Part shown: positions 1-5,200 of the stretch, one piece after another
How the letters are laid out: each line of letters begins with the position of its first letter
Position numbering within the stretch: position 1 is the stretch's first letter
DNA from: Deltaproteobacteria bacterium
Lineage (GTDB): Bacteria; Desulfobacterota; Binatia; Binatales; Binataceae
NCBI GenBank assembly: GCA_027403435.1
Contig: DAHZDR010000086.1
Coordinates: forward strand, 1-5,200
Direction of reading: 5' to 3'
DNA: 5,200 nucleotides
Translations under genes and position numbers: made by a program
Notes under the pieces: generated by a model
Databases searched by the model: none
The model's input: only the letters and a program-made list of their open reading frames with translations
Told to the model about the DNA's origin: nothing

Positions 1-298
1 TTGAGGACAGAATTTCACTATATGATCGCCGCGAACGGCCAAGCCGCCGCGTCTCCTCCAAAGCGAATTTGCGGCTCGTCCGCGCCGCCGAGACTCCATC
101 CGTGCGCGGCTCGATCGCAATTTACGGTCATCCTGGTTAGCGTATTGAAAATCGCCCGCGCCTTCCAGACGCTTCCAGCGGCTGCCTCTCGCGCGGTTTC
201 ATCCGCGGCGGACGATGGGCTATATTCGCGCCGGTTTGGGGCAGTCCGGACGCCATCGTGCAACGATTAAAATAGCTATTGAAGAGGAGAAGCCAGCA
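1..298. other. Upstream non-coding region, no supported gene
   Basis: No reading frame here resembles a protein family I know. Overlapping open frames on both strands (1-270 plus, 18-263 minus) look like chance products of GC-rich DNA: they lack a good ribosome binding site and have arginine/alanine-rich, motif-free translations. The last 80 bases probably contain the promoter of the glutathione S-transferase gene. AT-rich hexamers TATATT (221-226) and TAAAAT (268-273) could serve as -10 boxes, but neither has a convincing -35 box at 16-18 bases, so I do not assign a promoter. Confidence 0.5.
284..289 (+). promoter_or_regulatory. Ribosome binding site of the GST gene
   Basis: GAGGAG lies 9 bases before the ATG at 299. 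It decides the start: an in-frame ATG at 215 would add 28 residues that are not part of the thioredoxin-like fold and has no comparable site. Confidence 0.8.
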
Positions 299-949
299 AT
301 GCAACTTTACGATTCATTTGGACCGAATCCGCGCGCGATGCGCATGTTTATCGCCGAGAAGGGAATCACGATTCCCACCAAGTCGATCGATCTGCTCAAG
401 GGCGAAAATCGTGAGCCGGCCTATACCGGGCGCAATCCCGGCGGCCAGTTGCCGGCGCTCGAACTCGACAACGGCGACTGTATCGGCGAAACCGTGGCCA
501 TTTGGGAATATCTCGAGGAGAAACATCCGGCGCCGGCGCTGATCGGCGCATCCGCCGAGGCGCGCGCGGAAACCCGGCAATGGGTGCGGCGGGTCGAACA
601 GAATATCACCGAAAACATGTATAATGGCTTCAGGTTCTGCGAAGGCCTTGACCTTTTCAAGAACCGCGTGCCGTGCGAGCCGGAGTCAGGCCCGGGCTTG
701 AAGCGGATTGCGCAGGCGCGTCTCAAGTGGCTGGACGGGCTGATGGCGGGACGCGAGTTTATCGTGCCCAACCGCTTCACGATCGCCGATATTATTCTTT
801 ATTGCTGCACCGATTTCGCCGCCGGCGTGGGCCAGACAATCGATCCGTCGCTGGCGAACCTCAACGCGTGGTTCAAGCGGATCGCGGCGCGGCCGAGCGC
901 GGTGTCGAGCCTCCATCCGGCTTCCGGTCAGCTCAAGATGCGCGGTTAG
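299..949 (+). CDS. Glutathione S-transferase family protein
   Basis: This is a 216-residue soluble cytosolic protein of usual length for a bacterial glutathione S-transferase. Residues 1-78 fit the thioredoxin-like N-terminal domain: it opens MQLYDSFGPNPRAMRMFIAEKG, with a beta strand followed by a helix with potential catalytic or glutathione-contacting residues (Tyr4, Ser6, Asn10). The cis-proline motif QLPAL has Pro52, and the glutathione-gamma-glutamate-binding Glu64-Thr65 (GETVAI) is followed by the helix ending YLEEKHP. Residues 85-210 form the all-helical domain, including the N-capping box FTIADI (160-165; Thr161, Asp164). Such proteins conjugate glutathione to electrophiles or act as isomerases or reductases; the substrate cannot be read from sequence. 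It is followed by a 101-base gap before a same-strand kinase gene, so co-transcription is possible but not shown. The family assignment is firm; the subclass and whether it is catalytic are open. Confidence 0.92.
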   Translation: MQLYDSFGPNPRAMRMFIAEKGITIPTKSIDLLKGENREPAYTGRNPGGQLPALELDNGDCIGETVAIWEYLEEKHPAPALIGASAEARAETRQWVRRVEQNITENMYNGFRFCEGLDLFKNRVPCEPESGPGLKRIAQARLKWLDGLMAGREFIVPNRFTIADIILYCCTDFAAGVGQTIDPSLANLNAWFKRIAARPSAVSSLHPASGQLKMRG

Positions 950-998
950 CGGATCGGCGCCCGGTCGCGTATGCTCGTGGGGACGCTTGACGCTCTCG

Positions 999-1049
999 GG
1001 CGGGTCCGCGCGTGACGGCGTGGACCCGCCATTATCAACGGGTCCACGC
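999..1049 (+). repeat. Three-armed complementary repeat before the kinase start
   Basis: Three arms are present. GGCGGGTCC (999-1007) is a perfect complement of GGACCCGCC (1022-1030). GCGTGGACCCG (1018-1028) is a perfect 11-bp complement of CGGGTCCACGC (1039-1049). The middle arm is shared, so the two hairpins exclude each other (loops of 14 and 10 bases). The outer arms also form a direct repeat, 1001-1012 and 1039-1050, identical at 11 of 12 bases. The second hairpin ends one base before the ATG at 1051 and could hide the translation start. There is no U-tract, so a terminator is unlikely. If translation starts at the GTG at 1012, part of this lies inside the gene. Confidence 0.6.
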
Positions 1050-1050
1050 G

Positions 1051-2067
1051 ATGGAAGCTGAGACTGCATTCGAAACGCAACTGATCGCGACGCTGCGGGC
1101 GCGCACCGGCGATCCCACCGCCGCGATTAGCGGGCTGACCGTCCTGCCGGGGCACGCTGGGCAGAGCTACGGCTTCGAGCTGATGACGCATCGCGCTGAC
1201 GGCGGCGTAACGCGCGAGCATCTGGTGATTCGGCTGGCGCCCGCGGGCGTGCGGCCGGTCGGCACCGCCGACGTCGCCCGCCAGGCGCGGATCATGCAAT
1301 CGCTCGCAGGCACGGCAGTGCCGGCCCCGCCGGTCAAATGGATCGGCGACGACATGGCGGAATTTGGCCGGCCGTGGTTTGTGGTCGGCTTCGTCACCGG
1401 CGACAAGCTTGCCTTGGGCGAGCGCGAATTCAGTGCGGAGGAACAGCGGGCCGCCGCGCGCGCCGCCATTCGCACGCATGCCGCGCTCCATGCGCTGCCG
1501 TGGGCGCCGCGCCGCGCGATTTGGGGCGAACCCGTCACGCTGGCGCAGGAAATCGAGCGCTGCCACGCGCTACTCGACCGTCCGACGCTCGATCCGGCGA
1601 CCACCGTCGGCTCGGCGGAATTACGCGCGCGGTTACTCGCGACCGCGCCGCCCGCGCCGCGCCTCGGATGCGTTCACGGCGACATGCAATGGTCGAATCT
1701 GCTGATCCGCGACGGCGAGGTCAGCGCGGTTATCGATTGGGAGCTGGCGCAGATCGGCGCGGTGCTGATCGATTTGGGCTGGCTCTGCCTCTTTTCCGAT
1801 CGCGCAAGCTGGGTCGATGCGTCACTGGTGCCGAGCCAAATTCCGGCGCCGGAGGAGTTGATCGCGATCTATCGTGAAATGGCCGGATTTGAAGTTTCCG
1901 ACGCCGACGCGCGCTGGTTTCGCGCCTTTGCCGGCTATCGCTTCGGCGCGATTACCGCCTTCAACCTGATGCTCCATCGGCGCGGCAAACGCATCGACCC
2001 GACCTGGGAGGATATCGGCCTTTCGGCCGCGCTGCTGTTCGCCCGCGGCCGCGAGTTGTTGGGCTGA
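1051..2067 (+). CDS. Phosphotransferase of the APH / ACAD10-11-like family
   Basis: This is a 338-residue protein kinase-like-fold small-molecule phosphotransferase, predicted cytosolic. The N-lobe runs over about residues 1-115: GHAGQSYGFEL (34-44) sits where the nucleotide loop is expected, LVIRLAP (58-64) has Arg61 near the usual ATP-contacting lysine or arginine, and RPWFVVGFVTGDKL (107-120) is the hinge. The C-lobe carries the Brenner catalytic loop CVHGDMQWSN (207-216; Asp211 base, Asn216 metal ligand) and the DFG-equivalent VIDWELAQIG (227-236; metal-binding Asp229), then DLGWLCLF (241-248), typical of ACAD10/11-like proteins. Animal relatives phosphorylate 4-hydroxyacyl-CoA in hydroxy-acid breakdown; bacterial relatives are mostly annotated only as phosphotransferase family proteins, not antibiotic-resistance enzymes. 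The start is uncertain. The ATG at 1051 matches the family's usual N-terminus, but an in-frame GTG at 1012 would add 13 residues, and neither has a good ribosome binding site. Confidence 0.88.
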   Translation: MEAETAFETQLIATLRARTGDPTAAISGLTVLPGHAGQSYGFELMTHRADGGVTREHLVIRLAPAGVRPVGTADVARQARIMQSLAGTAVPAPPVKWIGDDMAEFGRPWFVVGFVTGDKLALGEREFSAEEQRAAARAAIRTHAALHALPWAPRRAIWGEPVTLAQEIERCHALLDRPTLDPATTVGSAELRARLLATAPPAPRLGCVHGDMQWSNLLIRDGEVSAVIDWELAQIGAVLIDLGWLCLFSDRASWVDASLVPSQIPAPEELIAIYREMAGFEVSDADARWFRAFAGYRFGAITAFNLMLHRRGKRIDPTWEDIGLSAALLFARGRELLG

Positions 2068-2082
2068 CGATCGCGAATTAAC

Positions 2083-2113
2083 GGCGCCCAGGCATCATCC
2101 ACGGCGCCTTTGC
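2083..2113 (+). terminator. Weak terminator-like hairpin after the kinase gene
   Basis: GGCGCC at 2083-2088 and again at 2103-2108 can pair as a 6-bp GC stem with a 14-base loop, followed by a short TTTGCTGT run. It begins 15 bases after the kinase stop. The same bases are also a direct repeat (ACGGCGCC at 2081-2088 and 2101-2108). The stem is short and the T-tract poor, so function is doubtful. Confidence 0.25.
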
Positions 2114-2241
2114 TGTAGAATTGAACTGCGGTGGCCGACGGCAACGACCGCCGCGGGCGCGCACATCCCTCCGTATTCTCCGATCGTCTGCGACGCGCGC
2201 CGGGATCGCGAATCTCAAAATCATCGGCCTAACCGACCGAT

Positions 2242-2273
2242 AGTGGGACATTGCCGGCTATAAATGTCCCATT
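2242..2273. repeat. Inverted repeat TGGGACATT / AATGTCCCA
   Basis: A perfect 9-bp inverted repeat occupies 2244-2252 and 2263-2271, separated by 10 bases (GCCGGCTATA). One G-T wobble and one further A-T pair extend it to 2242 and 2273. It lies about 90 bases before the PHA synthase gene, upstream of the candidate promoter. It could be an operator for a dimeric regulator, or a leftover of a mobile-element end. It has no T-tract, and no transposase gene is nearby. Confidence 0.5.
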
Positions 2274-2306
2274 GCGCCGCATCCATTAAAATGCTTGTAG
2301 CCTTAT

Positions 2307-2337
2307 TATAACTCTGTTAGCGATGATAACGCATCGC
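2307..2337 (+). promoter_or_regulatory. Candidate promoter -10 and adjacent palindrome upstream of phaC
   Basis: TATAAC (2307-2312) lies in the most AT-rich patch of this gap and could be a -10 box, giving a start near 2319 and a roughly 40-base leader. No good -35 box is seen at the right spacing: TTGTAG at 2295-2300 is too close. Just downstream, GCGATG (2320-2325) and CATCGC (2332-2337) form a perfect 6-bp inverted repeat around ATAACG, placed where a repressor operator would block transcription. Both parts rest on short matches. Confidence 0.3.
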
Positions 2338-2347
2338 GTCTATCGTC

Positions 2348-2353
2348 AAGGGG
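2348..2353 (+). promoter_or_regulatory. Ribosome binding site of phaC
   Basis: AAGGGG sits 7 bases before the ATG at 2361 and supports that start over internal ATGs. Confidence 0.65.
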
Positions 2354-2360
2354 CGTTGCA

Positions 2361-4079
2361 ATGGCAGCTGCGATAAAACACGAAATCGATTTGGCCCATC
2401 CCGAAGAGATGGCGCCGGCGGTTGACGCGATTCTGGGCGCGAATCCGTTTGTCGCGCTCAGTCCACGCGATACCTTGCGGGCGCTTGGCCAGTTCATGGC
2501 CAACCTCGCGGCCCATCCCGATAGATTCTCCAGCCGCTGCGCGGAACTGGCGTTAGATCTGATGCGCATCGGGGCGGGCGCGTCGGAAATCGGGCCGGAA
2601 GCGAGCGACCATCGCTTCGCCGACTCCGCCTTCGCCGAAAATCCCTTTTATCGCCGCCTGATGCAGGCCTATCTGGCGTGGCGGGCCGCGATGCACGATT
2701 TGGTTGGACTGGCCGTGGAATCCGGCGGCAAGGACTGGAAAACGCCCGCGCAGGAGCGTTTCGCCGTGACCCTGCTGACGGAGGCGCTGGCGCCCACCAA
2801 TCTGCTGTGGGGAAATCCCGCCGCGCTCAAGCGCGTTTTCGACACGGCCGGCGCCAGCCTGCTGTCCGGGATGCGCAATTTCGTGAACGATCTGTTCACC
2901 AACAATGGGATGCCGACGCAGGTGGACAAACGGCCGTTCGAGCTGGGACGGACAATCGCGGCGACGCCCGGCGCGGTGGTCCATCGGGGCAAGCTCTGCG
3001 AGGTGATTCAGTACCGTCCGGCGACGGCGGAAGTTTACGCGCGGCCGGTGCTGCTGATTCCGCCGCAAATCAACAAATACTACGTGATGGACATGGCGCC
3101 GAAGCGCAGCTTTACCGAGTACGCGGTGAATCGCGGCCTTCAGTTCTTCACGGTAAGCTGGCGTAATCCGGGACCGAAGGACCGCGACCTTGGCCTCGAC
3201 GACTATGTCGCCGCCTGCGAAGAGGCCGCCGCGGTCGCCGCGGAAATCACCGGCAGTCCCAACGTTAATCTGGCCGGGGTCTGCGCCGGCGGAATTACGT
3301 CGGCGCTGATGCTCGGCCATCTGGCGGCGCGGCGCGACCAACGGATCAACGCCGCCACGCTGATCGTGACGATGCTCGATTCGTCGGCGCCGTCGCTGAC
3401 CGGGATGTTCGCGAACGAGGAGACCGTCCGCACCGCCCTCGAAGCGTCGCGCGCCAAGGGCGTGCTCGACGCGACCACCCTGCAACGCACCTTCGCCTGG
3501 CTCCGGCCCAACGACCTGGTGTGGAACTACTGGGTCAATAACTACCTGATGGGCAAGCGGCCGGCCGCCTTCGACATCCTTTACTGGAACGCCGATTCGA
3601 CCAATCTGCCGGCGCGGCTGCACGCGGGCTTCCTCGAAATCATGCTGCGCAATCCGCTGGTCGAGCCGGACGCGGCGAAAATCCTCGACACGCCGATCGA
3701 TCTGCGCCGCTTCACCGGCGACATGTATGTGCTGGCCGGCCTGACCGATCATATTTGCGCATGGCGCGCCTGCCATCGCGCGGCCCGCCTGTTCGGCGAT
3801 CATACCGAATTCGTGGTCAGCGCCAGCGGCCATGTGCAGAGCCTGGTCTGTCCGCCGGGCAATTTCAAAATGAAGTATTTCACTAATTCGCGCCTCGGCG
3901 ACGATCCCGACCGATGGCTCGAAGGCGCGGCGGAGCACAAGGGAACCTGGTGGGACCACTGGCTGGAATGGATCGAGCAACGTTCCGGCGCGAAACGTCC
4001 GGCGCCGTCAAAGCTGGGCGGCGGACGTTATGCGCCAATCGAAGCCGCCCCCGGCAGCTACGTGCGCGGGCGTCCATAA
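2361..4079 (+). CDS. phaC: Poly(3-hydroxyalkanoate) synthase, class II-like
   Basis: This 572-residue enzyme polymerises (R)-3-hydroxyacyl-CoA into polyhydroxyalkanoate, releasing CoA, at the granule surface. The PhaC N-terminal domain spans roughly residues 55-260: HRFADSAFAENPFYRRLMQAYLAW (84-107), then GMPTQVDKRPFELGRT (183-198) and PPQINKYYVMD (234-244). The alpha/beta-hydrolase core follows, with FTVSWRNP (263-270), the lipase-like box GVCAGG (306-311) holding the nucleophile Cys308, PNDLVWNYWVNNYL (383-396), Asp463 in LTDH and His491 in SGHVQS. The C-terminus EAAPGSYVRGRP is also typical. Cys-Asp and Cys-His distances (155 and 183) and the PPQIN, GMP-QV and WNYWVNNYL motifs, compared from memory, are closer to Pseudomonas PhaC1/PhaC2 than to Ralstonia-type class I. 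The substrate range is not settled by this. A small coiled-coil gene follows after 37 bases. No thiolase, reductase, depolymerase or second synthase lies in the window. Confidence 0.95.
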   Translation: MAAAIKHEIDLAHPEEMAPAVDAILGANPFVALSPRDTLRALGQFMANLAAHPDRFSSRCAELALDLMRIGAGASEIGPEASDHRFADSAFAENPFYRRLMQAYLAWRAAMHDLVGLAVESGGKDWKTPAQERFAVTLLTEALAPTNLLWGNPAALKRVFDTAGASLLSGMRNFVNDLFTNNGMPTQVDKRPFELGRTIAATPGAVVHRGKLCEVIQYRPATAEVYARPVLLIPPQINKYYVMDMAPKRSFTEYAVNRGLQFFTVSWRNPGPKDRDLGLDDYVAACEEAAAVAAEITGSPNVNLAGVCAGGITSALMLGHLAARRDQRINAATLIVTMLDSSAPSLTGMFANEETVRTALEASRAKGVLDATTLQRTFAWLRPNDLVWNYWVNNYLMGKRPAAFDILYWNADSTNLPARLHAGFLEIMLRNPLVEPDAAKILDTPIDLRRFTGDMYVLAGLTDHICAWRACHRAARLFGDHTEFVVSASGHVQSLVCPPGNFKMKYFTNSRLGDDPDRWLEGAAEHKGTWWDHWLEWIEQRSGAKRPAPSKLGGGRYAPIEAAPGSYVRGRP

Positions 4080-4116
4080 GCGCGGCGAGGGGGTGCGACG
4101 CGGGGGAGAGATAGCT

Positions 4117-4380
4117 ATGGCTAGAGTTTTGACCAAGAATCTGGACGCGCGGTTGGCGGCGGTCGAAGAGCGGCTGGAACAAATCGCCGGCGCGCTCGAT
4201 CGCCTCGACGAACGCTGCCGACGAGCGGAGGCCGAAGCCGAAGCGAAGCGGACGGCCCCGGCGGCCAACGGAAATCATGAAAACGAGGTCGCGCGGCTGG
4301 AAGCGATGGTCGGCCGGCTGGACGAGCGCGTGGAAAAGATCACCACGACGCTGATCGCCCAAGCCTCCCGCTGGACCTGA
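4117..4380 (+). CDS. Small coiled-coil protein downstream of phaC
   Basis: I do not recognise a named family for this 87-residue protein. It starts at an ATG preceded by a strong purine-rich site (GGAG at 4105-4108, 8 bases away). Two blocks show regular 3-4 hydrophobic spacing. Block one has Leu13, Val16, Leu20, Ile23, Leu27 and Leu30; block two has Val58, Leu61, Val65, Leu68, Val72, Ile75 and Leu79. Both contain RLDER, so they may be an internal duplication. They are joined by a charged, Ala/Glu/Lys/Asn-rich linker (about 36-57). There is no signal peptide or membrane segment. The gene begins 37 bases after phaC and is probably in its operon, so a role as a phasin-like granule protein or synthase partner is a reasonable inference, but nothing in the sequence proves it. 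A generic structural or ZapB-like coiled coil is the alternative. Confidence 0.75.
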   Translation: MARVLTKNLDARLAAVEERLEQIAGALDRLDERCRRAEAEAEAKRTAPAANGNHENEVARLEAMVGRLDERVEKITTTLIAQASRWT

Positions 4381-4511
4381 CCGCGTCCGCGCCATCGTTC
4401 CGCGCGGCGTCATAATTCAATTCGCGCGATATTTTCCGCGATGGGCTGCGCGTCACGCTGGTTGCGGCAAACGCGCGCAATGAATGACGGCCTGACTGGC
4501 GCGGAGCTTTC

Positions 4512-4964
4512 TTACGGCAGCGAAGGAAGACCGCCCGCCCCCGGAATTTTCGAGGTCATGTTGCTGGTGGCGCACGAAGCCAGAATCCCGGTGGCGTGCT
4601 GCGCCACGTATCCTTGCAGCATACTGGTCGCGCTTAACAGCGACAGGTTGGAGCCGGAGCCGCCCGCGAACGTGGCGGCGGCTGCGGAAATTACGCCCGG
4701 GCTGCTCAAGGCCGACGGAGTGGCGGCGGCGGGATTCGGCATCCGACTCGCGAGCGCCGCGCATAACGCGCTATTCGCCGCCGGCTGCTGGCCGCTGGTG
4801 AGCGCCGCGGCGGCTTGCGGCATCGCGCCGCCGATACCCTGTGCGTGCAACCCGACTGGATAAGCGGCGAATAGTAGCAACGCCGCGGCGATCATCGCAA
4901 AGAGAGCCGTTTTTCCGAACCCGCGGGAGACCGGAGAACGAAACGCCGACCATTGGAAATTCAT
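4512..4964 (-). CDS. Small exported Ala-rich protein without acidic residues, unknown function
   Basis: This 150-residue protein is of no family I recognise. The ATG at 4964 is set by an excellent ribosome binding site, GGAGGT, 7 bases upstream. A Sec signal peptide is clear: basic residues Arg9, Arg14 and Lys19, a hydrophobic stretch from about 20 to 38, and a likely signal peptidase I cut after GLHA (Ala41). The mature part of about 109 residues is roughly one quarter alanine with much Ser, Gly, Pro and Leu. It contains two cysteines (Cys68, Cys131) that could form a disulfide in the periplasm, and only Arg74 and Lys139 as charged side chains. There is no Asp or Glu in the whole protein. 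The absence of a cysteine just after the cut argues against a lipoprotein. It runs convergently to the phaC pair, 131 bases away. The opposite-strand frame lacks any such start signals. Confidence 0.7.
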   Translation of the reverse strand: MNFQWSAFRSPVSRGFGKTALFAMIAAALLLFAAYPVGLHAQGIGGAMPQAAAALTSGQQPAANSALCAALASRMPNPAAATPSALSSPGVISAAAATFAGGSGSNLSLLSATSMLQGYVAQHATGILASCATSNMTSKIPGAGGLPSLP

Positions 4965-4966
4965 AT

Positions 4967-5035
4967 GATGTACCTCCCTGCTTGCGTCACCCGGTACATC
5001 GACAATCCTTAACAAGCGCCTGAGCCGGGATGTAC
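4967..5035 (-). promoter_or_regulatory. Leader with alternative hairpins overlapping the ribosome binding site
   Basis: Read on the plus strand, GATGTAC occurs at 4967-4973 and 5029-5035, and its complement at 4994-5000. In the minus-strand transcript the middle arm can pair with either neighbour. Pairing with 4974-4967 gives a perfect 8-bp stem (GATGTACC / GGTACATC) with an 18-base loop, and this stem includes the last three bases of the Shine-Dalgarno GGAGGT (4977-4972). Pairing with 5035-5029 gives a 7-bp stem with a 28-base loop and leaves the site free. This is the layout of a translational switch. The same repeats could instead be DNA operator sites. No known riboswitch consensus was recognised. 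Confidence 0.45.
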
Positions 5036-5074
5036 TTTATATCGCTATTTCCCCGGCCCCGCGGTCCTGGCGCG

Positions 5075-5100
5075 GAATGTTGCCCGGCCGGGCCGCATTC
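5075..5100. repeat. GC-rich palindrome within a larger interrupted stem
   Basis: GCCCGGCCGGGC (5082-5093) is a perfect 12-bp palindrome. It is flanked by GAATG (5075-5079) and CATTC (5096-5100), also complementary, with a 2-by-2 mismatch between. In the minus-strand leader this would fold as a hairpin about 20 bases after the predicted transcription start. It lacks a following U-tract, so it is not a typical terminator. Confidence 0.5.
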
Positions 5101-5124
5101 ATCGTCTATCAGGACTTTGATTGC

Positions 5125-5133
5125 ATTGTAGCA
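5125..5133 (-). promoter_or_regulatory. Extended -10 promoter for the small exported protein
   Basis: On the minus strand the sequence reads TGCTACAAT, matching the extended -10 pattern TGnTATAAT with one substitution. Such promoters tolerate a weak -35, and only a poor TT-rich one is seen here. Transcription would begin near 5118, giving a leader of about 150 bases. A competing -10, TATAAA (5041-5036), has no -35 and would start near 5029, removing the upstream hairpin. Confidence 0.4.
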
Positions 5134-5200
5134 AATTGGCGAGCCGCGAAGAAAATGAAAATCCGGGATTATTGCCAGGTCAGTCGATTCGTTACCGCGA

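Noticed and set aside
1..270. Open frames on both strands at the left edge (1-270 plus, 18-263 minus)
   Set aside because: No family resemblance, no ribosome binding sites, and residue make-up typical of chance GC-rich frames.
946..1566. A 206-codon minus-strand frame across the kinase gene
   Set aside because: It overlaps the kinase N-lobe coding region and translates to an Arg-rich, motif-free sequence.
1051..2067. Aminoglycoside resistance gene
   Set aside because: The kinase-fold motifs are shared with APH enzymes, but the DLGWLCLF region and overall pattern fit ACAD10/11-like metabolic phosphotransferases.
2069..2213. Direct repeat GATCGCGAAT at 2069-2078 and 2204-2213
   Set aside because: It is only 10 bases, made of common GC-rich words of this genome, without symmetry or a nearby gene signal. 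It could be chance.
2553..3980. A 475-codon open frame on the minus strand across phaC
   Set aside because: It lies fully opposite a PHA synthase with all catalytic motifs; its translation is Arg/Gly/His-rich with no recognisable domain. Long antisense frames are common in GC-rich genes.
4381..4511. Possible bidirectional terminator between the convergent genes
   Set aside because: Only a 6-bp CGCGCG pairing (4401-4406 with 4423-4428) with a 16-base loop and no T-tract is seen, so I do not call a terminator.
4441..4863. A 140-codon plus-strand frame opposite the exported protein
   Set aside because: It lacks a ribosome binding site and recognisable domain, whereas the minus-strand frame has a strong Shine-Dalgarno and a textbook signal peptide.

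Overview
The window is GC-rich bacterial DNA with Shine-Dalgarno sites and short intergenic gaps. It carries five genes I can support. The polyhydroxyalkanoate (PHA) synthase and the ACAD10/11-like phosphotransferase suggest an aerobic, carbon-storing soil or water bacterium, such as a proteobacterium or one of the uncultured lineages formerly grouped with Deltaproteobacteria. The sequence alone does not fix the taxon, and I see no rRNA, tRNA, CRISPR array or intact mobile element.

Layout. Bases 1-298 hold no convincing gene. A glutathione S-transferase family protein follows (299-949, +), then a short gap (950-1050) with a three-armed set of complementary repeats, then an aminoglycoside-phosphotransferase-fold kinase of the ACAD10/11-like type (1051-2067, +). 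A 293-base gap (2068-2360) contains a 9-bp inverted repeat, an AT-rich promoter-like patch and a small palindrome. It leads into a 572-residue PHA synthase (2361-4079, +) whose internal motifs and catalytic spacing resemble the class II (PhaC1/PhaC2) type. A small 87-residue protein with two heptad-repeat blocks (4117-4380, +) lies 37 bases downstream and is probably in the same operon. Convergent to these is a small Sec-exported, alanine-rich protein with no acidic residues (4512-4964, -). Its 5' leader (about 4965-5118) has an extended -10 promoter, a GC-rich palindrome and three complementary 7-8 base arms, one of which overlaps the ribosome binding site. Bases 5134-5200 show nothing I can name.

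How they may work together. PhaC polymerises (R)-3-hydroxyacyl-CoA into storage polyester, and the small coiled-coil protein is a candidate granule or synthase partner. The upstream kinase belongs to a family whose animal members phosphorylate 4-hydroxyacyl-CoA. A link between hydroxyacyl catabolism and PHA synthesis is therefore plausible but inferred from proximity only. No complete new defence or mobile system is visible. The most interesting points are the two sets of mutually exclusive hairpins just before start codons, the PhaC/coiled-coil pair, and the unusual exported protein.
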